From NCBI RefSeq assembly GCF_027921765.1, contig NZ_BSEJ01000011.1, forward strand, positions 1 to 64,000: a stretch of DNA of 64,000 bases, in the 5' to 3' direction. Below, one piece after another: positions 53,492 through 62,403 of this stretch; the stretch's first letter is position 1, and each line of letters opens with the position of its first letter. A model generated the notes under the pieces. It made no database searches. It was not told the DNA's origin and saw nothing but the letters and a program-made list of their open reading frames with translations. The position numbers and the translations under genes were made by a program. Origin of the DNA: Microbacterium barkeri (lineage in GTDB: Bacteria; Actinomycetota; Actinomycetes; Actinomycetales; Microbacteriaceae).

Positions 53492-54334
53492 ATGTCTCGA
53501 ACGATCCGCGTCGCCACAGTCAACGTCAACGGAATCCGCGCAGCCGCCCGCAAGGGGATGGCCGGATGGCTGGATGCTGCCGACGTCGACATCCTCACAC
53601 TGCAGGAGGTGCGCGGCGAGCGCGAGCACCTCGACGCGGCGCTGCCCGGATGGCACATCCTCGAGGACAAGGCCCTCCAGAAGGGGCGCGCGGGCGTCGC
53701 GATCGCGAGCCGCCTCGAGCCGACGGCGTCGAGCATCGCCCTGGGCGACGACGCGCTCGAGTCGAACGGGCGCTGGCTCGAGGCCGACTTCGAGGTGGAG
53801 GGTCACAAGCTCACGGTGGTCAGCGCGTACGTGTTCACGGGCGAGGCCGACACTCCCAAGCAGGAGCAGAAGTGGGCGTTCCTCGACGCGATGGACCTCC
53901 GGCTTCCCGAGCTCGCCGCCGACGGCGCGCTCGCGGTCGTGACGGGCGACCTCAACGTCGGCCACCGCGAGCTCGACATCAAGAACTGGAAGGGCAACCT
54001 CAAGAAGGCGGGCTTCCTGCCGCGCGAGCGCGCCTACTTCGACCGCTGGCTCGGCGCCGAGGGCGAGACCGTCGACTGCGCGGACGGCACGACCGGCACG
54101 GGCCTCGGCTGGGTCGACATCGGGCGCCGCTTCCACGGCGAGGTGCCGGGCCCGTACACTTGGTGGTCGCAGCGCGGTCAGGCCTTCGACAACGACGCCG
54201 GATGGCGCATCGACTACCAGCTCGCGACGCCGCCGCTCGCGGAGCGCGTCAGCACGTACCGCGTCGATCGTCACGCGTCGTACGCCGAGCGCTGGACGGA
54301 TCACGCCCCGGTCGTCGTGGACTACGCGTTCTGA
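53492..54334 (+). CDS. xthA: Exodeoxyribonuclease III (AP endonuclease)
   Basis: A 280-residue ExoIII/APE1-type nuclease for base-excision repair. Signature stretches are VNVNGIRAAARKGM (11-24), LQEVRGE with the metal-binding glutamate, GDLNVGHRELDIKN, DIGRRFHGEVPGPYTWW and the C-terminal RIDYQLAT and SDHAPV-type ending (WTDHAPVVVDY). TAGTGT (53479-53484) seven bases before ATG 53492 suggests a leaderless message. Confidence 0.95.
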   Translation: MSRTIRVATVNVNGIRAAARKGMAGWLDAADVDILTLQEVRGEREHLDAALPGWHILEDKALQKGRAGVAIASRLEPTASSIALGDDALESNGRWLEADFEVEGHKLTVVSAYVFTGEADTPKQEQKWAFLDAMDLRLPELAADGALAVVTGDLNVGHRELDIKNWKGNLKKAGFLPRERAYFDRWLGAEGETVDCADGTTGTGLGWVDIGRRFHGEVPGPYTWWSQRGQAFDNDAGWRIDYQLATPPLAERVSTYRVDRHASYAERWTDHAPVVVDYAF

Positions 54335-54340
54335 CCCCTC

Positions 54341-54379
54341 ACGCAGAGGGCGCCTCGGATTCCGAGGCGCCCTCTGCGT
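54341..54379. terminator. Bidirectional hairpin between convergent xthA and Lys/Ala-rich gene
   Basis: A perfect 19-bp stem (54341-54359 with 54361-54379) around a single central base, lying between the xthA stop (54334) and the stop of the minus-strand gene (54396). Its symmetry lets it work on both strands. Only short T-runs follow. Confidence 0.85.
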
Positions 54380-54395
54380 GTCTCCGCCTCGTGGC

Positions 54396-55151
54396 TCAGC
54401 GGCGCAGGAGATCGATCAGCGCGGCCTTCGTCAGGCGCGAGTAGCCCGAGAGGCCCGCCTCCCGAGCACGAGCCCGCAGGGCCGGGACCGTGAGACCGGC
54501 CAGCTCGTCCGACGCGGGCTCCGGTGCGGCGGAACGGCGCGCACGCCGTGGAGCGGGCGCGGCGGGCGCCGCGGCGATCTCCTCCACGATCCGCTCGATC
54601 GGCGCGATCGCCGGCGGTCGCACGACCGTGCGCTTGGCCGCGTCCGCTGCGCGCTTCTCCTTCTCCGTTGCCTTCCTGCGATCGCCCTTCGCGCCATCCG
54701 CGCGCTTCGCGTCCTTCTTCTTCGCGGCGTCCTTCGCGGCGGGCTTCGCGTCCTTCTTCTTCCCGGTGTTCTTCTTCGCCGCGTCCTTCTTCGCCGCGGG
54801 CTTCGCGTCCTTCTTCGCGGCAGGCTTCGCGGCGGGCTTCGCGGCGTCCTTCTTCTTCGGCGCGGGCTTCTCCGCGGCCGCCTTCTCCTCGGCCTTCCGG
54901 ACCGCGGCCTCGGTGGCGGAGCGCAGCGCCGCTGCGGCCTCCTCGGCCCGGCGCGCCGTGCGCTTGGGCACCTTCGATGCGCTCTTGGCCGAGGTCCCGG
55001 CGATCTCGGCCGCATCGGCGATGAGGGGCTCGAGGCGCTGCGCGGCCTTCTTCGGGAGCCGCTTCGCGGCCTTCTTCGCGGTCGAGACCGCCTTCGCGGC
55101 TTCCTGGAGGGCCTTGTGCGCTGCGCGTTCGCGCTCGGGTGTCTTCGCCAT
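54396..55151 (-). CDS. Lysine/alanine-rich histone-like protein with C-terminal Rho_N/SAP-like domain
   Basis: A 251-residue highly basic protein. Residues about 1-95 are predicted helical and charged. Residues about 97-165 are an imperfect repeat of KPAAKKDA/KKKDAAK units, like the tails of histone H1 or actinobacterial HU/Lsr2-associated proteins. The last 40 residues (ELAGLTVPALRARAREAGL, then GYSRLTKAALIDLLRR) match the Rho N-terminal/SAP helix-extended-helix that binds nucleic acid. I infer a nucleoid- or RNA-associated protein; no name is assured. Its start faces the pst promoter with a 190-base gap. Confidence 0.7.
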   Translation of the reverse strand: MAKTPERERAAHKALQEAAKAVSTAKKAAKRLPKKAAQRLEPLIADAAEIAGTSAKSASKVPKRTARRAEEAAAALRSATEAAVRKAEEKAAAEKPAPKKKDAAKPAAKPAAKKDAKPAAKKDAAKKNTGKKKDAKPAAKDAAKKKDAKRADGAKGDRRKATEKEKRAADAAKRTVVRPPAIAPIERIVEEIAAAPAAPAPRRARRSAAPEPASDELAGLTVPALRARAREAGLSGYSRLTKAALIDLLRR

Positions 55152-55224
55152 CCCTGCATGGTAGAGCTCCGTGAGAGGCCGCGCCGGTCAGGCCGTCGGC
55201 CGTCCTCGGCATTCGTCCAGGCGC

Positions 55225-55279
55225 GTTCACCGTCCGTTCACCTGCGCACCGCAGTCTCTTCACCGGGCACTCCTAGCGT
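55225..55279 (+). promoter_or_regulatory. PHO box and promoter of the pst operon
   Basis: GTTCACC occurs at 55225-55231 and 55236-55242, exactly 11 bases apart, and CTTCACC at 55258-55264, 22 bases later and in the same phase, with a degenerate GCGCACC between. This is the actinobacterial PhoP box of 11-nt direct repeats. TAGCGT (55274-55279) is the likely -10, so the boxes cover the -35 region as expected for activation under phosphate limitation. Confidence 0.88.
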
Positions 55280-55340
55280 CACGACGTGCCCTGCGACCCG
55301 GCGGGGCTGTCCCTGACACTGAACCGAATGAGGATTCACA

Positions 55341-56450
55341 GTGAAGATCACTCGTCTTTCGAGCCTGGCGGCCGTGGGCGCCATCGCCGCCCTCACTCTC
55401 GCGGGCTGCGCCGCGAACGAGGGTGGAGCCACCCCCGAGACGGAGGGCAGCACCGGCGGCGACAGCGCGCTCAGCGGCACGATCGACGCGACGGGCGCCT
55501 CGTCGCAGACCGCCGCGCAGGAGGCCTGGGTCGCCGCGTTCCAGACCGCCAACCCCGACGTCACCGTGAACTACGAGCCCACGGGCTCGGGCACGGGTCG
55601 TGAGAACTTCCTCTCCGGCGCGAGCGCCTTCATCGGCTCCGACCGCGCGTTCGACGACGACGAGGTCGCCGCAGGCGGCTTCGGCGCCTGCATGACCGAC
55701 GACATCGTCGAGGTGCCGCTCTACATCTCGCCGGTCGCCGTCGCCTTCAACCTCGAGGGCATCGACACGCTCAACCTCGACGCCGCGACGATCGCCGGCA
55801 TCTTCAAGGGCGAGATCACGAACTGGAACGACGACGCGATCGCCGCGACGAACCCCGACGTCGAGCTGCCCGACCTCGCGATCACGCCCGTTCACCGCTC
55901 CGACCCCTCGGGCACGCAGGAGACCTTCACGACGTACCTCCAGGCGACCGCTCCGGACGTGTGGACCGACGAGCCCTCGGACGAGTGGCCGCTCGAGGGC
56001 GGCGAGGCCGCACAGGGCACGTCCGGCGTGATCCAGGCGATCAGCGGCGGCAACGGCACGATCGGCTTCGCCGACGCCTCGCAGGTCGGCGACCTCGGCC
56101 AGGTCCACGTCGAGGTCGACGGCGAGTTCGTCGCCTACTCGGCGGAGGCCGCCTCGCTCCTCGTCGAGAACTCGCCGCTGGTCGAGGGCCGCGGCGAGGC
56201 CGACCTGGTCTTCGACGTCGACCCGGCTTCGGCCACCGACGGCGCGTACCCGATCGCTCTCGTGAGCTACCTCATCGCCTGCGAGCAGTACGAGGACAAG
56301 GAGCAGGCCGCTCTCATCAAGGCGTACCTCGAGTACATCGCGAGCGCCGAGGGCCAGGAGGCCGCTGCCGAGAACGCGGGCAGCGCGCCGATCTCCGACG
56401 GCCTCCGCGAGCAGGTGCTCGCGGCCATCGACCTCATCCAGGTCGACTGA
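55341..56450 (+). CDS. pstS: Phosphate-binding lipoprotein PstS
   Basis: A 369-residue periplasmic-type phosphate receptor anchored by lipid. The signal peptide ends in LTLAGC. Phosphate-binding stretches are GASSQTAAQEAWVAAF, EPTGSGTGRENFLSG, GSDRAF and HRSDPSGTQETF. GTG 55341 has GAGG seven bases before. First gene of pstSCAB, directly controlled by the PHO box; a large hairpin separates it from pstC. Confidence 0.95.
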   Translation: MKITRLSSLAAVGAIAALTLAGCAANEGGATPETEGSTGGDSALSGTIDATGASSQTAAQEAWVAAFQTANPDVTVNYEPTGSGTGRENFLSGASAFIGSDRAFDDDEVAAGGFGACMTDDIVEVPLYISPVAVAFNLEGIDTLNLDAATIAGIFKGEITNWNDDAIAATNPDVELPDLAITPVHRSDPSGTQETFTTYLQATAPDVWTDEPSDEWPLEGGEAAQGTSGVIQAISGGNGTIGFADASQVGDLGQVHVEVDGEFVAYSAEAASLLVENSPLVEGRGEADLVFDVDPASATDGAYPIALVSYLIACEQYEDKEQAALIKAYLEYIASAEGQEAAAENAGSAPISDGLREQVLAAIDLIQVD

Positions 56451-56480
56451 CACAACCTCACGGCGGACAGCTGAGCGACG

Positions 56481-56533
56481 GTGCCCTCGCGCCCTTGTCC
56501 GAGGAAGGATTCCTCGGCAGGATGCGAGGGCAC
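56481..56533 (+). terminator. Cruciform hairpin between pstS and pstC
   Basis: Outer stem of 10 bp (56481-56490 with 56524-56533) enclosing an inner perfect 8-bp stem (56499-56506 with 56510-56517). No T-tract follows and pstC starts 56 bases on. Such intercistronic structures usually cause partial termination or stabilise the upstream part, giving more PstS than permease. Confidence 0.75.
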
Positions 56534-56588
56534 TGTCGCGAAGCCCCGCAGACGACGACCCCCACGATGACCCGAGGACTGGGAGCAC

Positions 56589-57572
56589 ATGAGCATCTCT
56601 GAGAAGACGGCGGAGGAAGCGCCGCCGGCAGCGCCCGCGCCGGGCGAGCCCATCAAGGCGAAGCAGCGGCTCGGAGACCGGATCTTCTCCGGCACGGCCC
56701 TCGGCGCCGGACTGATCATCCTCATCGTGCTCGCCGCGGTCGCGCTCTTCCTGATCGTCCAGAGCATCCCCGCCTTCGAGGCGGACACCACCGACAACCA
56801 CATGCTGCGCGGCCAGTCGTTCTGGTCCTACGTGTGGCCTCTGATCTTCGGCACCGTCTGGTCGTCGCTGATCGCGCTCATCGTGGCCGCGCCGATCGCC
56901 ATCGGCATCGCGCTCTTCATCTCGCACTACGCGCCTCGACGACTGGCCGCCGTCCTCGGCTACATCATCGACCTCCTGGCCGCGGTGCCCTCCGTGGTCT
57001 TCGGTCTGTGGGGCGGCCTCGTCTTCGCGCCCATGCTCGTCGGCCTCTTCGCGTGGCTCAACGAGAACCTCGGCTGGATCCCGCTCTTCTCGGGCCAGGT
57101 GTCCCCGACGGGGCGCACCATCCTCACCGCCTCCCTCGTGCTCGCCGTGATGATCATCCCGATCATGACCGCCATCTCGCGCGAGGTGTTCCTGCAGACG
57201 CCGAAGCTCCACGAGGAGGCCGCCCTCGCGCTGGGCGCCACCCGCTGGGAGATGGTGCGGATGGCCGTGCTCCCCTTCGCGCGCGGCGGCATGGTGTCGG
57301 CGGCGATGCTCGGTCTGGGGCGCGCCCTCGGCGAGACGATGGCCGTGACGATGGTCCTGTCGGCCTCCGGCGCCATCACGTTCGAGCTGCTCACCTCGAC
57401 GAACCCGACCCCCATCCCGGCGAACATCGCCCTCCGCTTCCCGGAGGCGCACGACTCGGGCGTCAACACGCTCATCGCGACGGGCCTCATCCTCTTCATC
57501 GTGACCTTCGCGGTCAACGCGTTCGCGCGCTGGATCGTCGCGCGCCGCGCCGAGTTCTCGGGAGCCAACTGA
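56589..57572 (+). CDS. pstC: Phosphate ABC transporter permease PstC
   Basis: A 327-residue permease with six main membrane segments. The MetI-like core has EEAALALGATRWEMVRMAVLPFARGGMVSA (the EAA loop that touches PstB) and GRALGETMAVTMVL, a PstC/PstA signature. LLAAVPSVVFGLWGG is characteristic of PstC. It starts with ATG 56589 and is followed one base after its stop by pstA. Confidence 0.95.
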   Translation: MSISEKTAEEAPPAAPAPGEPIKAKQRLGDRIFSGTALGAGLIILIVLAAVALFLIVQSIPAFEADTTDNHMLRGQSFWSYVWPLIFGTVWSSLIALIVAAPIAIGIALFISHYAPRRLAAVLGYIIDLLAAVPSVVFGLWGGLVFAPMLVGLFAWLNENLGWIPLFSGQVSPTGRTILTASLVLAVMIIPIMTAISREVFLQTPKLHEEAALALGATRWEMVRMAVLPFARGGMVSAAMLGLGRALGETMAVTMVLSASGAITFELLTSTNPTPIPANIALRFPEAHDSGVNTLIATGLILFIVTFAVNAFARWIVARRAEFSGAN

Positions 57573-57573
57573 C

Positions 57574-58656
57574 ATGGCCGCCATCGCCGCCCCCGCGCAG
57601 AGCGCGCGCCTGACCTCCGGACGCCTGCCGGGCTGGGCCCCGTGGGCCCTTCTCGTCGGCTGCTTCGTCGCCTCCTCCATCGTCTTCGGCATCATCGCCG
57701 CCGGCGGCGAGCTGGCCGACTTCAACATCGCCGGCGCGCTCATCGTCGGCATGATCCTCTACATCCTGCTCATCGCGGTCACGTCGTCGATCGCCGAGAG
57801 CAGCCGCAAGGCCGTCGACCGGGTGATGACGGCGCTCGTGTCGACCGCGTTCGTGATCGCGCTCCTCCCGCTCGTCTCGCTCCTCTGGACGGTCGTCGTC
57901 AACGGCATCCAGCGCTTCGACGCCGAGTTCTTCTCGTACTCGATGCGCAACATCGTCGGCGAGGGCGGCGGCATCGTGCACGCCATCTGGGGCACGGTCC
58001 TCATCACGCTCATGGCGACCCTGATCGCGGTGCCGATCGGCCTGATGACGTCGATCTACCTCGTCGAGTACGGCCGCGGCAAGCTCGCGCGGGCGATCAC
58101 CTTCTTCGTCGACGTCATGACGGGCATCCCGTCGATCGTCGCCGGTCTGTTCATCTACTCGGTGTTCGCGCTCTTCATCCGCCCGGGCATCTCGATGGGC
58201 TTCATGGGCGCACTCGCCCTCGCGGTGCTCATGATCCCGGTCGTCGTCCGCGGAAGCGAGGAGCTCCTCCGCATCGTCCCGAACGAGCTGCGCGAGGCCT
58301 CGTACGCGCTCGGCGTGCCGAAGTGGCTCACGATCGTGAAGGTCGTCCTCCCCACGTCGATCGCCGGCATCACGACGACGATCATGCTCGCGATCGCGCG
58401 CGTCATCGGCGAGACCGCACCGCTCCTCCTCACGGCGGGGTACACGCTCAGCCTCAACACCAACCTGTTCGACGGGCAGATGATGACGCTGCCGGTGTTC
58501 GCGTACAACCAGTACATGAACCAGGGCACGAGCCCCGACGCCGCGGTCGCGCGCGCGTGGGCGGCCGCCCTCACCCTCATTCTCATCGTCATGCTGCTCA
58601 ACCTCGTCGCGCGTCTCATCGCGAAGGTCTTCGCCCCGAAGACCGCGGGCCGCTGA
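57574..58656 (+). CDS. pstA: Phosphate ABC transporter permease PstA
   Basis: A 360-residue permease partner of PstC. After two extra N-terminal membrane segments the core has [22 protein letters not shown], the EAA loop [28 protein letters not shown] and [17 protein letters not shown]. Starts one base after the PstC stop. The end of the gene is 35 bases before pstB. Confidence 0.95.
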   Translation: MAAIAAPAQSARLTSGRLPGWAPWALLVGCFVASSIVFGIIAAGGELADFNIAGALIVGMILYILLIAVTSSIAESSRKAVDRVMTALVSTAFVIALLPLVSLLWTVVVNGIQRFDAEFFSYSMRNIVGEGGGIVHAIWGTVLITLMATLIAVPIGLMTSIYLVEYGRGKLARAITFFVDVMTGIPSIVAGLFIYSVFALFIRPGISMGFMGALALAVLMIPVVVRGSEELLRIVPNELREASYALGVPKWLTIVKVVLPTSIAGITTTIMLAIARVIGETAPLLLTAGYTLSLNTNLFDGQMMTLPVFAYNQYMNQGTSPDAAVARAWAAALTLILIVMLLNLVARLIAKVFAPKTAGR

Positions 58657-58691
58657 GCCGAGACTTCTCCGACCACAACGAAGGAACCCCC

Positions 58692-59471
<780 letters not shown>

Positions 59472-59485
59472 ACCGCCCCGTGCCC

Positions 59486-59521
59486 GAAGGGCCGGTCTCG
59501 CTTCCGCGGGGCCGGCCCTTC
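59486..59521 (+). terminator. pst operon terminator
   Basis: A perfect 10-bp stem (GAAGGGCCGG 59486-59495 with 59512-59521) and a 16-nt loop, 15 bases after the pstB stop. Only CTTC ends the stem and no T-tract follows. Confidence 0.8.
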
Positions 59522-59606
59522 TGCATGGCGGGCGGATGGCGGCGGGCCGCTCTGCGCGCACACCGCCCGGCACGCCCGCGCCGGCCCCGCCTGCAGCGTG
59601 TGGCTG

Positions 59607-59940
59607 GCCCGTGCGCGGAATCGGACTCCTGGGGCTGGTGTGCGCGTGTCCGCCCCAGCAGACACCATCCGCCCCACCGATCCGAATCGGCGCACGCCCC
59701 GCCCCACCGATCCGAATCCGGAGACGCCCTCGCCCCGGCCGCCCGTGCGCGGAATCGGACCCGTGAGGCGCGTGTGCGCGTGTCCACCACAACCGACACC
59801 ATCCGCCCCACCGATCCGAATCCGGAGACGCCCTCGCCCGGGCCGCCCGTGCGCGGAATCGGACCCGTGAGGCGCGTGTGCGCGTGTCCGCCCCAGCAGA
59901 CACCATCCGCCCCACCGATCCGAATCGGCGCACACCCCGG
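59607..59940. repeat. Tandem array of a 104-nt repeat with a nested 30-nt duplication
   Basis: GCCCGTGCGCGGAATCGGA begins units at 59607, 59741 and 59845. Units 2 to 3 are 104 bases apart; unit 1 is 134 because the CGCCCCACCGATCCGAATC module is doubled in it. Units 2 and 3 differ in short patches (for example CCACCACAACCGA against CCGCCCCAGCAGA). Unit 3 stops after its CCGAATCGGCGCAC. The rest of this 700-base gene-free gap holds the pst terminator before the array, about 100 bases (59941-60045) with nothing recognised, then the RNA candidate. Confidence 0.85.
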
Positions 59941-60045
59941 CGGCAGGATGGCCGGTGCAAGCCGGGCAGGGAACGTCGCAACAGGGCCCGGCACGCCCGG
60001 CCAGCCCGGCACGCCCGAGGGGCGCCGCGTGCTGAATGCCCCATG

Positions 60046-60071
60046 GGAATACCCGGCAGGGGGTGCCCGTT
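60046..60071 (+). promoter_or_regulatory. SigR/SigH-type ECF promoter
   Basis: GGAAT (60046-60050), exactly 18 bases, then GTT (60069-60071) match the GGAAT-N18-GTT consensus of the thiol-oxidative stress sigma factors SigR of Streptomyces and SigH of mycobacteria. TAGACT at 60071-60076 overlaps and might serve a housekeeping polymerase, but it has no TTGACA-like partner. It points at the hairpin series at 60078-60168. Confidence 0.6.
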
Positions 60072-60077
60072 AGACTG

Positions 60078-60168
60078 TGATGGCCGGGCCGCAGTAACCC
60101 CGGGCTCCAAATTCTGCCGCTGCGAGCGGCCTTCCGCCGAGAGGCGTTTTCTGCGGCTCGGCCTTTTT
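60078..60168 (+). ncRNA. Candidate small RNA with three hairpins and a terminator
   Basis: About 90 nt starting seven or so bases after the promoter. Hairpin 1 pairs CCGGG (60084-60088) with CCCGG (60099-60103). Hairpin 2 is a perfect GCCGCT/AGCGGC stem with GCG loop (60116-60130). Hairpin 3 pairs GCCGAG (60136-60141) with CTCGGC (60157-60162) and is followed by TTTTT (60164-60168), a good terminator. Only a five-codon frame (ATG 60080 to TAA 60097) lies inside. No known RNA family is recognised. It ends 11 bases before a convergent gene, whose message it could also touch. Confidence 0.55.
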
Positions 60169-60178
60169 CATGCCCCGG

Positions 60179-60808
60179 TCACTCGAGGGCGTCCCGGCGC
60201 CACAGGCGCGCCGCCACCGCGAGATCGGCGGCGAAGGCCGACAGGCGCAGTGCCCGCGTCGTGAGGGCGGATGACCGCTCCGGCTCGGTCGGCTCGTAAT
60301 CGTCGGCGAGGTGCGTCGCTCCGGACGCGACCACCCGGCAGTACGCTGCCGTGCGATCGAGCGCGACGGCGTAATCGCCCGTGAAGGCGCCGTGCAGGAT
60401 GGTGTCGATGAGGCGCACGAGCTCCTGCGGCCCCGCCGGCGTCGGCGCCCCGGCGATCACCGGATCGGCCGAGTGCAGCTCGACCCTTCCGCGCTCGTAC
60501 AGCAGCGATGCCGTGTGCGGGTCGTCGTGGATCGAGAGCTGGACGAGGTAGAGGCGCCAGAGCGAGCCGGGCAGCGAGCGCGCGGGCGACTGCGACCACA
60601 GCTCGGCGATGTCGTCGATGCCGTGGTGCGCGGTGAACGAGATCAGCCGCTCGACGACATCCGCGTCGGCCTCGTCGCGCACGCGCGAGAGCAGCGCGAC
60701 GGCCGTCGCGTGCGCCGCGCGCGAGACCTCGGCCGGGTCGCTCCCCGCGAACAGCCGGTCGAACATCTCCGAGGGCCGGCGCACCGGCTTGCTGAACTCC
60801 GCACTCAT
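60179..60808 (-). CDS. Conserved hypothetical protein
   Basis: A 209-residue soluble, mostly helical protein that I do not recognise as a named family. The N-terminal half has AHATAVALLSRVRDEADADVVERLISF and a tryptophan-rich IAELWSQSPARSLPGSLWRLYLVQ stretch. The C-terminal half has ELVRLIDTILHGAFTGDYAVALDRTAAYCRV. TAGCCT is seven bases before ATG 60808, so it looks like an expressed leaderless gene. The end of the gene faces the RNA candidate's terminator. It has no membrane segment or signal peptide. Confidence 0.7.
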   Translation of the reverse strand: MSAEFSKPVRRPSEMFDRLFAGSDPAEVSRAAHATAVALLSRVRDEADADVVERLISFTAHHGIDDIAELWSQSPARSLPGSLWRLYLVQLSIHDDPHTASLLYERGRVELHSADPVIAGAPTPAGPQELVRLIDTILHGAFTGDYAVALDRTAAYCRVVASGATHLADDYEPTEPERSSALTTRALRLSAFAADLAVAARLWRRDALE

Positions 60809-60882
60809 CCCGAAAAGGCTACGCCCGGGTCGCGCCCCGGTCTCCGGGGCGACGCACATGCCGGACGGATAGGCTTTCCCCG

Positions 60883-61272
60883 TCAGCGCGGCGCGGAGTA
60901 GCGCGCGGCGATCTCCTGCAGGAACGCCCCGCCGAGGCGCTCGACGTCGTCGAAGGTGAGCGTGAGATGCTCGCCGATCGCGTTGCCGAGCACGGCGCGC
61001 GAGCGGTCGTAGACGATCGGCGGGTGCTCGCGCAGCACGCCGTCCGACATGATCGCCTCGACGACGAGCGAGACCTCGGTGAGCGGGTTGGTGTCCTCGC
61101 CGGCGACGCTGCGCAGCCGGTGCACGAACCAGCGGTCGAGCGCGAGGAGGATGCCCTCCGACGCGCGGCGCTCGCCGATCGTGTGGACGTCGCGGGCGGC
61201 CTGGAGCGTCTCCTCGAACCACTCGCGCGCGTACGCCTGCTCTTCGTCGGTGAAGGTGCGTCTGTCGAGCAT
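60883..61272 (-). CDS. Conserved hypothetical protein upstream of tRNA-Lys
   Basis: A 129-residue acidic, helical protein with no recognised catalytic motif. FTDEEQAYAREWFEETLQAARDVHTIGERRASEGILLALDRWFVHRL (in short runs) dominates, followed by LTEVSLVVEAIMSDGVL and LTFDDVERLGGAFLQEI. TAGCTT lies six bases before ATG 61272, consistent with a leaderless message. It is divergent from the tRNA gene with 38 bases between, so the two promoters share that gap. Confidence 0.7.
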   Translation of the reverse strand: MLDRRTFTDEEQAYAREWFEETLQAARDVHTIGERRASEGILLALDRWFVHRLRSVAGEDTNPLTEVSLVVEAIMSDGVLREHPPIVYDRSRAVLGNAIGEHLTLTFDDVERLGGAFLQEIAARYSAPR

Positions 61273-61310
61273 GGCCCGAAGCTACCACCGGGTCCGCGTA
61301 AAGTGGTCTC

Positions 61311-61386
61311 GGGCCTATAGCTCAGTCGGTAGAGCAGCGGACTTTTAATCCGTAGGTCGAGGGTTCGAGCCCCTCTGGGCCCACCA
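61311..61386 (+). tRNA. tRNA-Lys (anticodon TTT)
   Basis: A 76-nt cloverleaf with GGGCCTA pairing with TGGGCCC, D-arm AGCTCAGTCGGTAGAGC, anticodon stem GCGGA/TCCGT with loop CTTTTAA (anticodon TTT), T-arm GAGGGTTCGAGCCCCTC, and an encoded CCA end (61384-61386). It reads AAA and, by wobble, AAG. Confidence 0.98.
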
Positions 61387-61414
61387 GACGCCACCTCGCG
61401 ACGCCGCGCTCGCC

Positions 61415-62284
61415 TCACCCGAGCGAGAATCCGCCGTCGCTCGTGAGCACCTGCCCGACGATCCACGCCCCCTCGTCGGTGGCGAGCCATCCGATGAGGT
61501 GCGCGGGATCATCCGGCCGCCCGAAGCGGCCGAACGCGGTGCGCGCGAGCGCCTCCTCGATGCCGCTCAGGTCGCGGTCCGTCGAGTCGGCGTCGAGGTA
61601 CCCCGTGTTCACGGGCCCCGGATTGACCGTGTTCAGCACGATCCCCACGTCGAGGAGCTCGGCCGCGGCCGTCGCCGTGATGCCCGCGAGCGCGGCCTTG
61701 CTCGTCGCGTACGCCACCTCACCGCGCATGGCGCCGTGGATCTGGCCCGAGGTCATCCAGAACACCCGCCCGGTCGGCTCCGGGAAGGGACCCCGCCGAC
61801 CCACGTGGTCCCCCGGGCGCAGCGCGGCGTCGGGCGTCACACCCGAGATGCGACGCGCGTACTCGGCGGTGAGCAGCAGCACCGAGCGCCCGTTCGCCTG
61901 CCAGTGCTCGTCGAGGCGCTCCGCGGTCATGTCGAGCAGGCTCCCGTCGCCGCCACTGCGCGCGTGATTGCAGACGAGGATGTCGACACCGCCGGTGAGC
62001 GCGAAGGCGTCGTCGAGCAGGGCAGGGATCTCCGCGGGGTCGCGCAGGTCGGCTGCGCGGTCGCCGAGGCGGGCGCCCGGAGCGAGATGGCCGCGCAGCT
62101 GCTCGGTGAGCGCCTCGATGTCGTCCCCTCCCCAGGGCTGGTCGACGTCGTGCGCGCGGAAGTGGTGGATGAAGACGCTCGCGCCGAGTGCGGCGAGACG
62201 CGCGGCGACGGCGAATCCGATGCCGCGTCGTCGCGAGACGCCGGTGACGAGGGCGGTCTTGCCGGACAGAGGGAGAGAGGGCAT
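61415..62284 (-). CDS. Short-chain dehydrogenase/reductase (FabG-like)
   Basis: A 289-residue SDR. The cofactor loop reads TALVTGVSRRRGIGFAV, followed by VDILVCNHARSGG in place of the usual NNAG, a catalytic serine in WMTSGQIHG and YATSK for the Tyr-Lys pair, then NPGPVNTGYL. An insertion of about 20 residues around PGDHVGRRGPFPEPTG precedes the catalytic serine. The substrate is unknown; antibiotic and lipid ketoreductases share this form. It lies 28 bases beyond the tRNA gene and converges on it. Confidence 0.85.
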   Translation of the reverse strand: MPSLPLSGKTALVTGVSRRRGIGFAVAARLAALGASVFIHHFRAHDVDQPWGGDDIEALTEQLRGHLAPGARLGDRAADLRDPAEIPALLDDAFALTGGVDILVCNHARSGGDGSLLDMTAERLDEHWQANGRSVLLLTAEYARRISGVTPDAALRPGDHVGRRGPFPEPTGRVFWMTSGQIHGAMRGEVAYATSKAALAGITATAAAELLDVGIVLNTVNPGPVNTGYLDADSTDRDLSGIEEALARTAFGRFGRPDDPAHLIGWLATDEGAWIVGQVLTSDGGFSLG

Positions 62285-62403
62285 GCAGGAGGTCCTTCCG
62301 AGATGCGCAGATGCGCGAGATCAGGGGGCGGAAGCGGCTCACCGGCATTGCATGACGCCCATGCTAGTCGGACCGCAGCCCGCGACGGCTACCCTCGTCC
62401 TCG

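Noticed and set aside
55152-55224. A tRNA or ncRNA between the Lys/Ala-rich gene and the PHO box
   Set aside because: No cloverleaf, hairpin with U-tract or promoter was found there.
59607-59940. Possible CRISPR array
   Set aside because: The repeated unit is about 104 nt, repeats are adjacent without unique spacers of equal size, and no cas genes are present.
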